This document shows, piece after piece, positions 12,401 to 19,289 of a stretch of 64,000 nt of DNA; position 1 is the first letter of the stretch, and every line of letters starts with the position of its first letter. The notes beneath the pieces were generated by a model that saw only the letters and a program-made list of their open reading frames with translations, was not told the DNA's origin and ran no database searches. The position numbers and the translations under genes are program-made. This DNA comes from Tretioscincus oriximinensis (lineage: Eukaryota > Chordata > Lepidosauria > Squamata > Gymnophthalmidae): assembly GCA_022410635.1 (NCBI GenBank), contig JAJVDF010000047.1, positions 164,040 through 228,039 on the forward strand, in the 5' to 3' direction.

Positions 12401-15400
12401 CCTACGTTCATTAAAATGTATCTCTTTTGGATAATTATTTATTTCATTATCAAATTATTATGGATATTTTTCTGTCTCCCAGTCTTCCTTTGACTTAAGT
12501 TCTGGTGTGATTATTGCTGATAAGAACAACAGAGATCATCCATTTACAAGCTAGGATTTATGTAGCTTTTCAAAGCAAAGACAGGAGATCTCTTCCTATA
12601 TATCAGCTGCCAGAAAGGAGACCATAAGCCCTTTATTTCATGACTCGATGCACCCCAATTCTTCAGTAGGNATATAAAGAATAAGCTCTCCGAAAATCTG
12701 ACTTTTGGATTGTCATAAGGGCAACATGAAGAACACATATCGCCCCCTACTGAATGTACTTAATGATTGACATATGAGTATGTGGTTATTTATTTTTCTG
12801 TGTGTACGCGGCTGGATATGACCACTTGCATAAAACAATAGTCAGCCTAAGTCACAGCAGGTCCTAGCATATCCACAATAGCTCAGTTGTTGAGACAACA
12901 TTATTGTCACATGTTGTTCTCTGGATTATTACTTGAGAGAGATGGATTATGGAGCTCTTCATCCTAAATGTAGGTACTCTGTGCTATCTAGTACAATTGG
13001 TCTATTCTGTTCAGTATCTTTATGCCCTCCCAATTTATGCTTTATCCCTATTCTATATGAAGAAGCCACTGGACTGTGCTGAAAATTTCTACATTTCCAG
13101 TGTTTATTCTGTTCTCATGATGTATATGATTTTTCCTACTCTATCTTCAAATGACAGAATTTTCAGCTGTCGTTGTCTCGTTGTCTTGACATTTTCAATT
13201 CATTATCATTAGCTTGATTTCATGGAGCCCAGTAATTACTTTCTAAAATATTCTGTATTTGCTTTTCATTAGGTTACATCTACCTGATTGCTTTCTTTGT
13301 TCCTTTATTAATTGTCAAAGCAACCTTGATAGCAGTTTGCAAATTTTTTAGAGCTGACATTGTCTTGTGGTATCGGAAAACATTTAACTGTATCAAACTT
13401 AAAGATGGTGAGTAAATTATGGAGATCTGCTACTGGTTAAAGTAGCGTGCATTACATGCGTAGACCCGAATAAGAATATTTGTTGCCTTCATTTCAACTT
13501 TATGTCACAGCAGTTTTTCCTACTTTCATATTTATATAAGATGCTTCACTTCCAGCTAAAATGCTACATATACTAATTAGGCTGACCAGATGACCCCTTT
13601 TGGGAAGGGTTGCCATACGTCCCGGGAAAGCGGGACAATCCCGGTTTGGGGGACTAAAATATAGTCCCCTCTGGGTTTTAAAGGCAAAATCCCGGCTTTT
13701 TAGATTCCCTGATGCTGCATCGGGGAATGTAAAAATCCAGGATTTTAAAGGAAAAGCAGCTGTCAGAGCGGACGGCTGCGGGCCGGCAACGCTTTCCGGG
13801 GTCCTGGGAGCGTGCCGTAGCTGCTCCAATGCTGGAGGTGGAGTTTTGCGTGCCTGCTTGCAAAGCGCGCCAACTCGCCTCCTGCAAAGGAAAAACGCCT
13901 GACTTTGTGACAGGAGAATAGCTCTGTTCTCCTGTCACAAACCCAGGCGTTTTTCCTCTGCTAGAGGTGAGTTGGCACGCTAGCAGGCGCGCGAAACCCC
14001 TCCTCCAGCATTGGAGCAACTACGTGCATGCGCGCACGTGCACACGGACACTTGTGTTGAGACAGGCAGAAGAGAGGTTCTGCCTGTCTCACTACAAGCG
14101 TCTGTATGTGCGCGTGTGCATGCGCACATGTGTGCGCACGTGTGCACGCACCCCCACCCCACCCCCACCCCGGTTTTGGGCTGCCAAAATATGGCAATCC
14201 TACTTTTGGGGGGTTTGAAAACCCGGTTTTGGGGTGCCTCCCAGCTTTTTCTGAGTTTGGTCATGTATTGATCACCAACGTAAGCAAGTTAAAGAGGGAT
14301 AATACATTGTTCTTTCCATCCAGAACATTTTTGCAACCAGGCATCTGTTTGACAGATCAACAAATATATCTGTATCTGTACAGAGTTATGTGTCGTCTTT
14401 GCATCAGCGACAATACACTTAAGAACATTGAATGACCTTTTCCAGTAGTTTTTGTTGTTGCAGAATTAGCCTTGATGCCTTCATACCTAAGCCTGTGTAT
14501 CCTATACTGGTTTCCAGCAGCAGTGATATAGACCATTTAGAATGGGTGGGAAGAGAACTGTAGTTATACTGCTTTATTTTTATTTTTTTTATTTAATTAA
14601 ACACCAAACAAATTACATACTGAAAAAAAAGGAAACAAAAATTTACAAAACAACTTAACCACCCACACATCCCCTCCCCCCTCCCACAACCGGAANTAAA
14701 ATACAACTTCAACTTATCAGTCTCTGTTCCAGGATCATCAGGAGAGTTTCGTTTAACAGAATATGCGGGTCTGTGGAGCCCACAAAGGCAATGAGTTTTC
14801 CCCATTTTATAACCCAGTGTGGGGTTAATCGAAGCCCCAGGGCTTGTAATCTATGTTCACGTAAAACATCAAATAATAAAAATTCTATTATGTAATTCCA
14901 CCAAAGGTCCAGATTCCATTTCCTCTGGTCCTTCCAATCTCTGACTAACGCTAAATGCCCTGCCAATATTGCATTCCCAATGAACATTCTATCTTCCATC
15001 GTTAATATCAAAGGGTCTAATATGCCGAATAACCAACACTCGTCTGTGTCGAGCAGATTGATATTTGCTATGCTCTGAACCTGCCTGATAATAAATTGAT
15101 GAAATTGTTTGACTGCCGGACATATGGCCCACATATGCATATAAGTACCTCTCTCCTGACATCCGTGCCAGCATAGTGGGAATACTCCGGCCATATGTGC
15201 TAATTGGCTAGGACTCCTGTACCATTTCGTAAATCTCTTAAATTCAGTCTCTCGTACTCTGGTGTCCTTATAGTTGTGGTATCTTGACAACCAATCTGCC
15301 CATCTATTGTTCATATTTGGCAATTCTTGATTCCAGTATTCAAACAGTTTGATACTATTATCATATTTATTACTAATAAGCAAACTATATATTTCTTTAA

Positions 15401-18400
15401 TCAATTTCTTCCCTCCTTTTATGATGTTGTTTATCACATGTTCCATTTTAGATGTTCCAATCATGCTTGATTTTATCTGCCGGTTGTTAACAATATTGGC
15501 AATAGCATATTGTTGCAGCCAGAATCTCTGGCCCTCTTGTGTGGTTAATCTTCTTATCTTGGTCCAGTCTACTATTAAGCCATTAATGTTTATTAAATCT
15601 CTAATTCTATGAAATCCATGGCTTCTTAAAAATTCCAGATATTCATAGAGGGCTCCCTCCCCTGTGTGATTTAACGCTAATATCGAGGCTAATTGTCTCC
15701 AATTATTAGCTATTGACTTTACATTAGATTTCCAGATTTTATAGCACGTTAACATCAGAATTAGCCAGTGTTTGGTAATGACTTTATTGTATGTAGGAGG
15801 AAGAGAACTGTAGTTGGCATGTGAAATGTCCCATTCTGGTTTATAAAGCATGAGAAGTGGAAATAAGAGATGTATGAAGTTGAGAAGGTTGTGTGAGTAG
15901 GTAGTTTTATGACTTTGCTTTTAAAGTACTGCTCCTTGCTCCCACCCCAAATCTGGGAATACACACAGAAAACGGGGGTCCAGTTTTCTGCTTTACTAAT
16001 TCAATGAGCTACTACTAAATCTCATACAAACACATGAAACTTGATGCTATGATCAATAGAACTTTACTAATACTAACTAAAGTTCTGGCACATTTACTAA
16101 AATTACTGAATTATTATTTTGTATCTGTCTAGGTCATGCNTCAGTAATTGTGGCTCTAGAGCCACCTGCGGCTCTTAGGCTGCTTGAGTGTAGCTCTGAC
16201 CTCACCAGAAGAACCTGGGGGGGGGGGGTTTCCCCCATTTTACCCCCCCAAAATGTCTGGAACTGATCTTGGTGGTGTGCGCCATGTCTGTGTCATCCAG
16301 ACAAGGCGCACACCCCCAAGAGCTGTTATGGACATCGCCAGCAAGCGTCTGCAGCCTGCCTGACACTGTGCATGCTGCTCTCCAACAGCAGTTTCCAGAC
16401 CGGAAACTGCTGCTGGTGAGTAGCCCAGTGTGTGCTCACAGCCACAGGCAGATAGCCAAGTCAGGCAGGTTGCAGTCGCTCACTGATGATGTCCGGAACT
16501 GCTCTTGGTGTGCAAACCTGAAAGAAAAGAAAAAAGAGAGAAGGAAGGAAGGAAAGCAGGAAAGAAAAAGGAAGGTAAAGGAAAAAGGCTTGGGAAGGGG
16601 TGGGGCTTGGAAAGGGGTTTGGCTTGGGAAAAGGCAGGGCTTGGGAAGGGAGCATGGCCGTGTGCCCCCCAAGTCCCCCTAGGAAGGGGGCGTGGTCTCA
16701 AAATGGCTCTTGACTACAAAGCGTTTGAACACATCAGATCTATGTGAGTTTCCTGGGCTGAATTCTATGCTATGCTTGAACATCTACAGAATTGTTCTAT
16801 GCTGTATGAATGATGCATGATTTATAATCAAGTGCGCTCTAACATAAAAAACTGCAGTTAATCTGATAATTAATGAAATATCTCAACAAGACCATTGCAT
16901 GCTTAATANGAATTAACAGTTTCTTTGATTCCTGCTAATCTCTTATGCCTCTTTCTTATTTCATCTCACAGATGGGAAAATATATGATGCATATGTTATC
17001 TGTCCTACAAATAGCACTCATGGGAATAATTTTATGGGCTCTTTTGTCCATCAGATTCTGCCAGAGGTTCTAGAAAATCAATGGGGATATAAATTGTGTA
17101 TTTATGGAAGAGATGTGTTACCTGGAGAAGGTAAGCTACNGTAACAATTGTTTTGTAAACAAAAGCTATAGGTATAATAATTGTATATGAATTATTAGTC
17201 CCTCAGCATCTGAAGAAGTAGACGTGTCTACGATAGCTTATGCCACCCAGTTTTCTCAAGTTAGTCTCAAAGTGCTGCTAGCTCCTTTGCTGGACTTTCT
17301 ACTAGACCAACACGGCTATTTTTCTGAAACTGTACATGAATTGTTGTTATCTTGAAACTTAATCACATGGCCCAGCATCACCCACACAGTTTAGAGCTAG
17401 AGAAACGGCTTTCTGTAAGGTATAATAAAATATGTGATATTAGATAGGAATGATGGAATTGTAAGAATGTAAAAAGACTCATGCTGAATTGGGCCACAGC
17501 CCATCCAGTCCAGCCTTTGTCTCAAACAATGATCAGCCAATCTTACCTGCAATTTCTGAGTAGAAGGAGAAGGCAAAATCACCTCCCTGTAAATAAATTT
17601 TGGAGATTGTAATATAATTCATCTGGAATAATCTATTTCCAAATATACTGCTCAAAACAATTAAGGGAACACTTTAACGTACACTGTTATGTTAAAGTGT
17701 TCCCTTAATTGTTTTGAGCAATATAATTTGATTTCTGGATTTTTACTCCAGAAGAGCCTNACTCAGTACAGATTTCTATTCTTCACTGTTATAAAAAGAT
17801 AATATTGGCAGATATGCTGTGTAAAATACACCCCCCCTATCTTTTCATAAAATACTAAAACCAGAAGTTACCCAATAAAGCTAAGTCCTCTATAAATTGC
17901 TACATATCAATTTCTGAAACATATGGCCCTCTAAGAGCCTCAGTTAATCAAAACAATTGAACGATGCCCTTCCCATTTGGTGGTGGTGGTGGAGGAAGGT
18001 GAGAAGAGTTGTGCTACAGCTGTGTTGTTTAAAAAATTGCTGTTTTAAATAAAACCCACCACAGCTCTGAGCTGCTGGAGGCCACCAACAGGCCCACACT
18101 GCCTGGCCCCAACCTCTGGAGCTGGATGCAACCCACCATCGAGATAACCCATGCTCACATTTGCAGGCTTAATTACTAGTATATTTTTAAACAAAAGTTG
18201 TGGAGTTTCCTTCCATAAGATATGCTATTGCCTGACAGTGAATGTTTTTTTTTTATATAAATGAATAAATTAATAAAACTCAAGGTTACCAATGGCTGTT
18301 GGTTGTGAAGGCAGTTAGGGGATGTTCCTAGGAGAGTTTGCTTGTGCAGCTTGTACATGAGATGCATCTGAAGAAGTAGACCTGTCTATGAAAGCTTATG

Positions 18401-18896
18401 CCAACCACTTTTCTCAAGTTAGTCTCAAAGTGCTGCTAGCTCCTTTGCTGGACTATGACTTTAAAGATATGTATGCAATAAAACCAGAAATTCTTGCTGT
18501 TTCACAATTTTTAATGCATTGGCAGATATCATTAATGCGGTTCATAAAAGAATACTGAAGAGCAGAAGAGTGATCATTCTTCTATCGCAGTGGATGACAG
18601 AGAATGAAACTTTTGCTTATGAATACCAGGCAGCAGTGTACAATGCTCTGATCCAAGAAAACCTGAAAGTGATTCTGTTGGAAATGGAGAAAATGTCAGA
18701 ATACACACAATTTCAGGAATCTCTTAGACATCTCATTCATAAGCAAGGAACTATAAAATGGAAAGTAAAATACACAGCTAATTCACCTTCTCTCCATTCT
18801 ACATTCTGGAAACACATAGAGTATCATATGCCACCGAGGCGCAATTACTGCACTGCCAAACCAGTACACATTTCTATGAAAACCATGCTATTGTAA
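399..18896 (+). CDS. IL1RL1: IL1RL1 (ST2, IL-33 receptor chain), complete spliced CDS
   Basis: Ten coding exons: 399-465, 2098-2293, 2384-2552, 3383-3545, 5406-5480, 7887-8007, 11032-11186, 13273-13407, 16972-17130, 18526-18896; 1611 nt, 536 residues. Order: signal peptide (1-~20), three Ig domains (~24-315), one membrane helix (~317-338), TIR domain (~361-515). Ig1 pairs Cys35 with Cys84. TIR box 1 is YDAYV (365-369), box 2 is GYKLCIYGRDVLPGE (399-413) and box 3 is FW (507-508). It is assigned to ST2 rather than IL1R1 or IL1RL2 because motifs such as GSRY after the second Ig2 cysteine, EVEIG in the Ig2-Ig3 linker, VHQILP and GTIKW follow ST2, and IL18R1 lies directly downstream. In mammals this type I membrane receptor binds IL-33 and pairs with IL1RAP to signal through MyD88. 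The human long form is slightly longer (about 556 residues). All junctions are in frame with no internal stop; the identification is firm, exact splice ends slightly less so. Confidence 0.93.
466..2097 (+). other. IL1RL1 intron 1
   Basis: Begins GTAAGT and ends TCGTAG. No coding or RNA feature recognised. Around 1140-1510 there is mildly GC-richer sequence of repeat-like character that I could not classify. Confidence 0.7.
2098..2293 (+). CDS. IL1RL1: IL1RL1 coding exon 2: Ig domain 1
   Basis: Begins after TCGTAG (phase 1) and ends at donor GTAAGT (phase 2). It encodes the first Ig domain: EGEAFLVKCP (B strand, Cys35), sequon NVT with the core Trp47, and DSGNYTC (F strand, Cys84). The EGEAFLVKCP segment resembles the equivalent part of mammalian ST2. 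Confidence 0.92.
2384..2552 (+). CDS. IL1RL1: IL1RL1 coding exon 3: Ig1-Ig2 linker and first half of Ig2
   Basis: Acceptor ATTTACAG at 2383, donor GTAAG at 2553; phase 2 in, phase 0 out. It starts with the Ig1 G strand (TETVTVKIY), then DICYYKD, KIPCPTFG and ends with KWYK, the family's split point in Ig2. One ambiguous base follows the donor at 2558 and does not touch the coding sequence. Confidence 0.92.
2925..3000 (+). repeat. Tail of a retroelement ('ATTTATTTATTTATAyyCC' type)
   Basis: TTTATTTATTTAT followed by TATACCCCATCCCATACC and GGTCTCAGGGCGGC, a common 3' tail of squamate SINE/LINE elements. Similar tails occur near 10320-10520, 31705-31760, 51175-51220 and 63515-63560. Confidence 0.5.
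3383..3545 (+). CDS. IL1RL1: IL1RL1 coding exon 4: second half of Ig2
   Basis: Acceptor TTAAG at 3382, donor GTAAGG at 3546; phase 0 to 1. It encodes DCEELRGSRYYP, then IEDINTTDNGFYTC (F-strand cysteine) and the G strand FNVSATRELEIP. The CEELRGSRY stretch and SATR motif closely follow ST2 and are the best single discriminators for the orthology call. Confidence 0.92.
4557..4902 (-). mobile_element. CAGTGGC-ended interspersed repeat, copy 1 (minus orientation)
   Basis: Reverse-complement match, segment by segment, to 20090-20484: shared blocks include the AAAAAAGCT...CAGCTCCTCTATGA part, the TGGGAGG...CTGTAG part and the GGTGCA end. It contains a run of G near 4593-4602. It is probably a non-autonomous DNA transposon; the superfamily is undetermined. 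Confidence 0.55.
5406..5480 (+). CDS. IL1RL1: IL1RL1 coding exon 5: Ig2-Ig3 linker
   Basis: Short 75-bp exon, phase 1 to 1, acceptor TTTAAAG, donor GTAAGT at 5481. It encodes a linker ending in FEVEIG, which begins the third Ig domain. A small exon at this point is typical of the IL-1 receptor family; the equivalent IL18R1 exon (37046-37111) is 66 bp. Confidence 0.88.
5560..5605. repeat. Pyrimidine-rich tract with a poly-C run
   Basis: TTCC/TCCC-rich sequence with an uninterrupted C run near 5590-5604, in IL1RL1 intron 5, about 80 bases after exon 5. Simple low-complexity sequence. Confidence 0.85.
6183..6507 (+). mobile_element. 5'-truncated L1-clade LINE tail
   Basis: Ends with CAATAAAAAACATTAAAAAAA and is flanked by a direct repeat AATGATCAA (6174-6182 and 6508-6516) that duplicates a site in the host LINE. 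Its 3' end is homologous to the minus-strand L1 at 14566-15798 (CTCCTGATGATCC...AGACTGATAA segment). Confidence 0.85.
6649..6838. mobile_element. hAT-type foldback MITE (TAGGCTGACCAG family), copy a
   Basis: Near-perfect inverted repeat along its whole length, ends TAGGCTGACCAG / CTGGTCAGCCTA, flanked by the 8-bp duplication CTATCACA (6641-6648 and 6839-6846). The 8-bp duplication is characteristic of the hAT superfamily. Confidence 0.85.
6918..6990. mobile_element. Tc1/mariner-type hairpin MITE, copy 1
   Basis: CTGCTCAAAACAATTAAGGG...inverted to...CCCTTAATTGTTTTGAG with a short central spacer. Same family as 17649-17720. The element is flanked by AGACAAAGGAA at 6901-6911 and 6992-7002. Confidence 0.8.
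7887..8007 (+). CDS. IL1RL1: IL1RL1 coding exon 6: first half of Ig3
   Basis: Acceptor TTCTAG at 7886 and donor GTAAGT at 8008; 121 bp, phase 1 to 2, the same length and phase as the equivalent IL18R1 exon. It encodes VNFSCLV (B strand) and LCFIDWKHYG (C strand). An alternative donor two bases upstream (GTGTAAG) would break the frame into the next exon, so 8007 is preferred. Confidence 0.88.
8339..8679 (+). mobile_element. Non-autonomous DNA element with TAAGGCTGTGTGCAC ends, copy 1
   Basis: Inverted ends (AAGGCTGTGTGCACACAAAA at 8341 and its degenerate complement, GTGCACGCAGCCTAA, near 8665). The interior (CTCTCCAGAAC..CCCAGCAATAGTTTATTC) matches the minus strand of 63085-63505. Confidence 0.7.
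9346..9557. mobile_element. Mariner-like MITE
   Basis: Terminal inverted repeats of about 24 bases: CAGGGTGCTTCAAAAAAATG at the left and CATTTTTTGAAGCACCCTG at the right, with TA immediately before the left end. Short interior without coding capacity. Confidence 0.8.
10310..10520 (+). repeat. (TTTA)n-like tract and retroelement tail
   Basis: About 170 bases of degenerate TATTTATTTATT followed by GCGGTTTATATCCTGCCC, a retroelement tail. Apparent open frames here are low complexity. Confidence 0.85.
11032..11186 (+). CDS. IL1RL1: IL1RL1 coding exon 7: second half of Ig3
   Basis: Acceptor CTATTAG at 11031, donor GTGAGC at 11187; phase 2 to 1. It encodes AVLHIKGVTAKDLGLNYTC (E-F strands with the closing cysteine) and the G strand to DSNK. 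Read-through past the donor stays open for 16 codons to a TGA at 11234-11236. Confidence 0.9.
11989..12404. mobile_element. hAT-type foldback MITE (TAGGCTGACCAG family), copy b
   Basis: Ends TAGACTGACCAG / CTGGTCAGCCTA, flanked by CTTTCATT (11981-11988) and CGTTCATT (12405-12412), an 8-bp duplication with one mismatch. The interior is longer and more diverged than copy a. Confidence 0.75.
13273..13407 (+). CDS. IL1RL1: IL1RL1 coding exon 8: transmembrane segment
   Basis: Acceptor CATTAG at 13272, donor GTGAGT at 13408; phase 1 to 1. It encodes a hydrophobic stretch YIYLIAFFVPLLIV, then K331, then ATLIAVC, followed by the juxtamembrane segment FRADIVLWYRKTF, which is conserved in family style (compare VDLVLLYR in IL18R1). 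The lysine in the middle of the predicted helix is unusual. Confidence 0.92.
13578..14252. mobile_element. hAT-type foldback MITE, copy e, interrupted and right-truncated
   Basis: The left end TAGGCTGACCAGATGACCCC is intact at 13578. The second block, from 14211 (GGGTTTGAAAACC..GGGGTGCCTCCCAG), matches the left half of copy a; the right half is missing. Interrupted by the GC-rich element at 13605-14202. Confidence 0.75.
13605..14202. mobile_element. GC-rich hAT-like element with large internal palindrome
   Basis: Flanked by the direct repeat CTTTTGGG (13597-13604 and 14203-14210), with inverted ends AGGGTTGCCATA / TATGGCAATCCT. The interior has an imperfect palindrome of about 207 bases (13817-14023) and a second inverted pair around 14049-14100. 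The 8-bp duplication and TIRs indicate a hAT-like non-autonomous transposon. Confidence 0.75.
14566..15798 (-). mobile_element. L1-clade LINE insertion, 5' truncated, with open ORF2 C-terminus
   Basis: Flanked by the 17-bp target-site duplication GGAAGAGAACTGTAGTT (14549-14565 and 15799-15815), with the poly(A) as a T-rich stretch at 14566-14600. The minus-strand frame ending at 14709 is open through the whole insert (about 363 codons from the element). It contains WYRSPSQLAHM and C-x3-C-x7-H-x4-C (CWHGCQERGTYMHMWAIC), the C-terminal zinc-knuckle-like motif of L1 ORF2. The ATG at 15851 lies in flanking DNA. The endonuclease and most of the reverse transcriptase are absent. Confidence 0.88.
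16141..16735 (+). mobile_element. Probable hAT-type element (GTGGCTCTAGAGCC.. end)
   Basis: Starts with GTGGCTCTAGAGCCACCTGC and ends with AATGGCTCTTGACTACAAAG, recalling hAT elements whose ends read 'gtggctct..gcggctct'. The interior has a hairpin (GGTGTGCGCC..GGCGCACACC) and a purine-rich stretch at 16515-16640. The family name is uncertain. Confidence 0.45.
16972..17130 (+). CDS. IL1RL1: IL1RL1 coding exon 9: TIR domain, boxes 1 and 2
   Basis: Acceptor TCTCACAG, donor GTAAGC at 17131; phase 1 to 1. It encodes DGKIYDAYVICP (box 1), FVHQILPEVLEN, and GYKLCIYGRDVLPGE (box 2/BB loop with Pro411 present). The motif order and the shared exon break after PGE match the family. Confidence 0.95.
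17195..17335 (+). repeat. TCTACTTCTTCAG foldback family, single arm
   Basis: CAGCATCTGAAGAAGTAGAC..CTACGA..CTCAAGTTAGTCTCAAAGTGCTGCTAGC..GACCAACACGGCTATTTTTCTG. Other arms or copies: 18365-18455, 22940-23130, 24870-24935, 25095-25790, 26697-26757 and 29630-29980. Confidence 0.8.
17460..17592 (-). mobile_element. CR1/L3-type LINE 3' end fragment
   Basis: Minus-strand match to the 3' untranslated end of the LINE at 19290-20885 (GGGCCACAGCCCATCCAGTC and the GAAGGCAAAATC segment). Degenerate. Confidence 0.65.
17649..17720. mobile_element. Tc1/mariner-type perfect hairpin MITE, copy 2
   Basis: Two exactly complementary 30-base arms (TGCTCAAAACAATTAAGGGA...) around a 12-base spacer, 72 bases in all, flanked by TATA on both sides. 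The arms resemble the ends of fish-type Tc1 transposons. Confidence 0.88.
18365..18455 (+). repeat. TCTACTTCTTCAG foldback family, single arm close to IL1RL1 exon 10
   Basis: GCATCTGAAGAAGTAGACC..GAAAGCTTATGCCAACCAC..CTCAAGTTAGTCTCAAAGTG, ending about 70 bases before the last IL1RL1 exon at 18526. Confidence 0.8.
18526..18896 (+). CDS. IL1RL1: IL1RL1 coding exon 10: rest of TIR domain and tail
   Basis: Acceptor TTGGCAG at 18525; stop TAA at 18894-18896. It encodes DIINAVHKRILKSRRVIILL, AYEYQAAVYNALIQENLKV, GTIKWK, and STFWKHIEYHMP (box 3 FW at 507-508), then a short divergent tail. Length and order match the last exon of mammalian ST2L. Confidence 0.95.
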
Positions 18897-19051
18897 TCGA
18901 GCTTTTAAAAGTGACATGCAAAATGCACAACGATCAAAGATAAATCAAAAGTAAAGAATATAACTGTGAAAAATTCAAAACAACATAGGACCAAACAATT
19001 TTATGTTTNTCCAGTAACATTCAGTTATCATATAAATACCCAACAGCATCT

Positions 19052-19057
19052 AATAAA
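19052..19057 (+). terminator. Candidate polyadenylation signal of IL1RL1
   Basis: AATAAA 156 bases after the stop codon, in AT-rich sequence. A second AATAAA at 19287-19292 sits at the 5' edge of a LINE fragment and could serve a longer form. Neither is proven without transcript ends. Confidence 0.5.
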
Positions 19058-19289
19058 GAATATTAAAACTGTAGCTGCCAAGGTTAACTAATTAAAAACA
19101 GAGCCTGTCTGTTCTACAGATGCATATGTGCTAAATACATTTTGATCCCTGAGTTCATATTTAGCAGTAGAATTTATTCTGGGCTCCTCCCTCAAAGTGT
19201 AACAATTTCTCACTGTGTGGTCTTCAGTTTCAATGATATAACTTCAGTAGTTCCATTCTTGTATTCTAACATTGTTACTTAAGTGCAAT

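Noticed and set aside
12949..13212. Hydrophobic 87-codon ORF upstream of the IL1RL1 membrane exon
   Set aside because: No acceptor/donor pair with the right phase and no family motif. The true membrane segment is at 13273-13407.
13966..14435. Several ORFs rich in Cys/His/Ala/Arg on both strands
   Set aside because: Produced by the alternating TG/CG tract and palindromes of a GC-rich transposon.
14709..15851. Minus-strand 380-codon ORF as a host gene
   Set aside because: Its sequence is the L1 ORF2 C-terminus bounded by a target-site duplication; the ATG belongs to flanking DNA.
16269..16747. Overlapping long ORFs on both strands
   Set aside because: Caused by purine-rich AAGGGAAGG-type repeats inside a probable hAT element; lysine/glutamate runs only.
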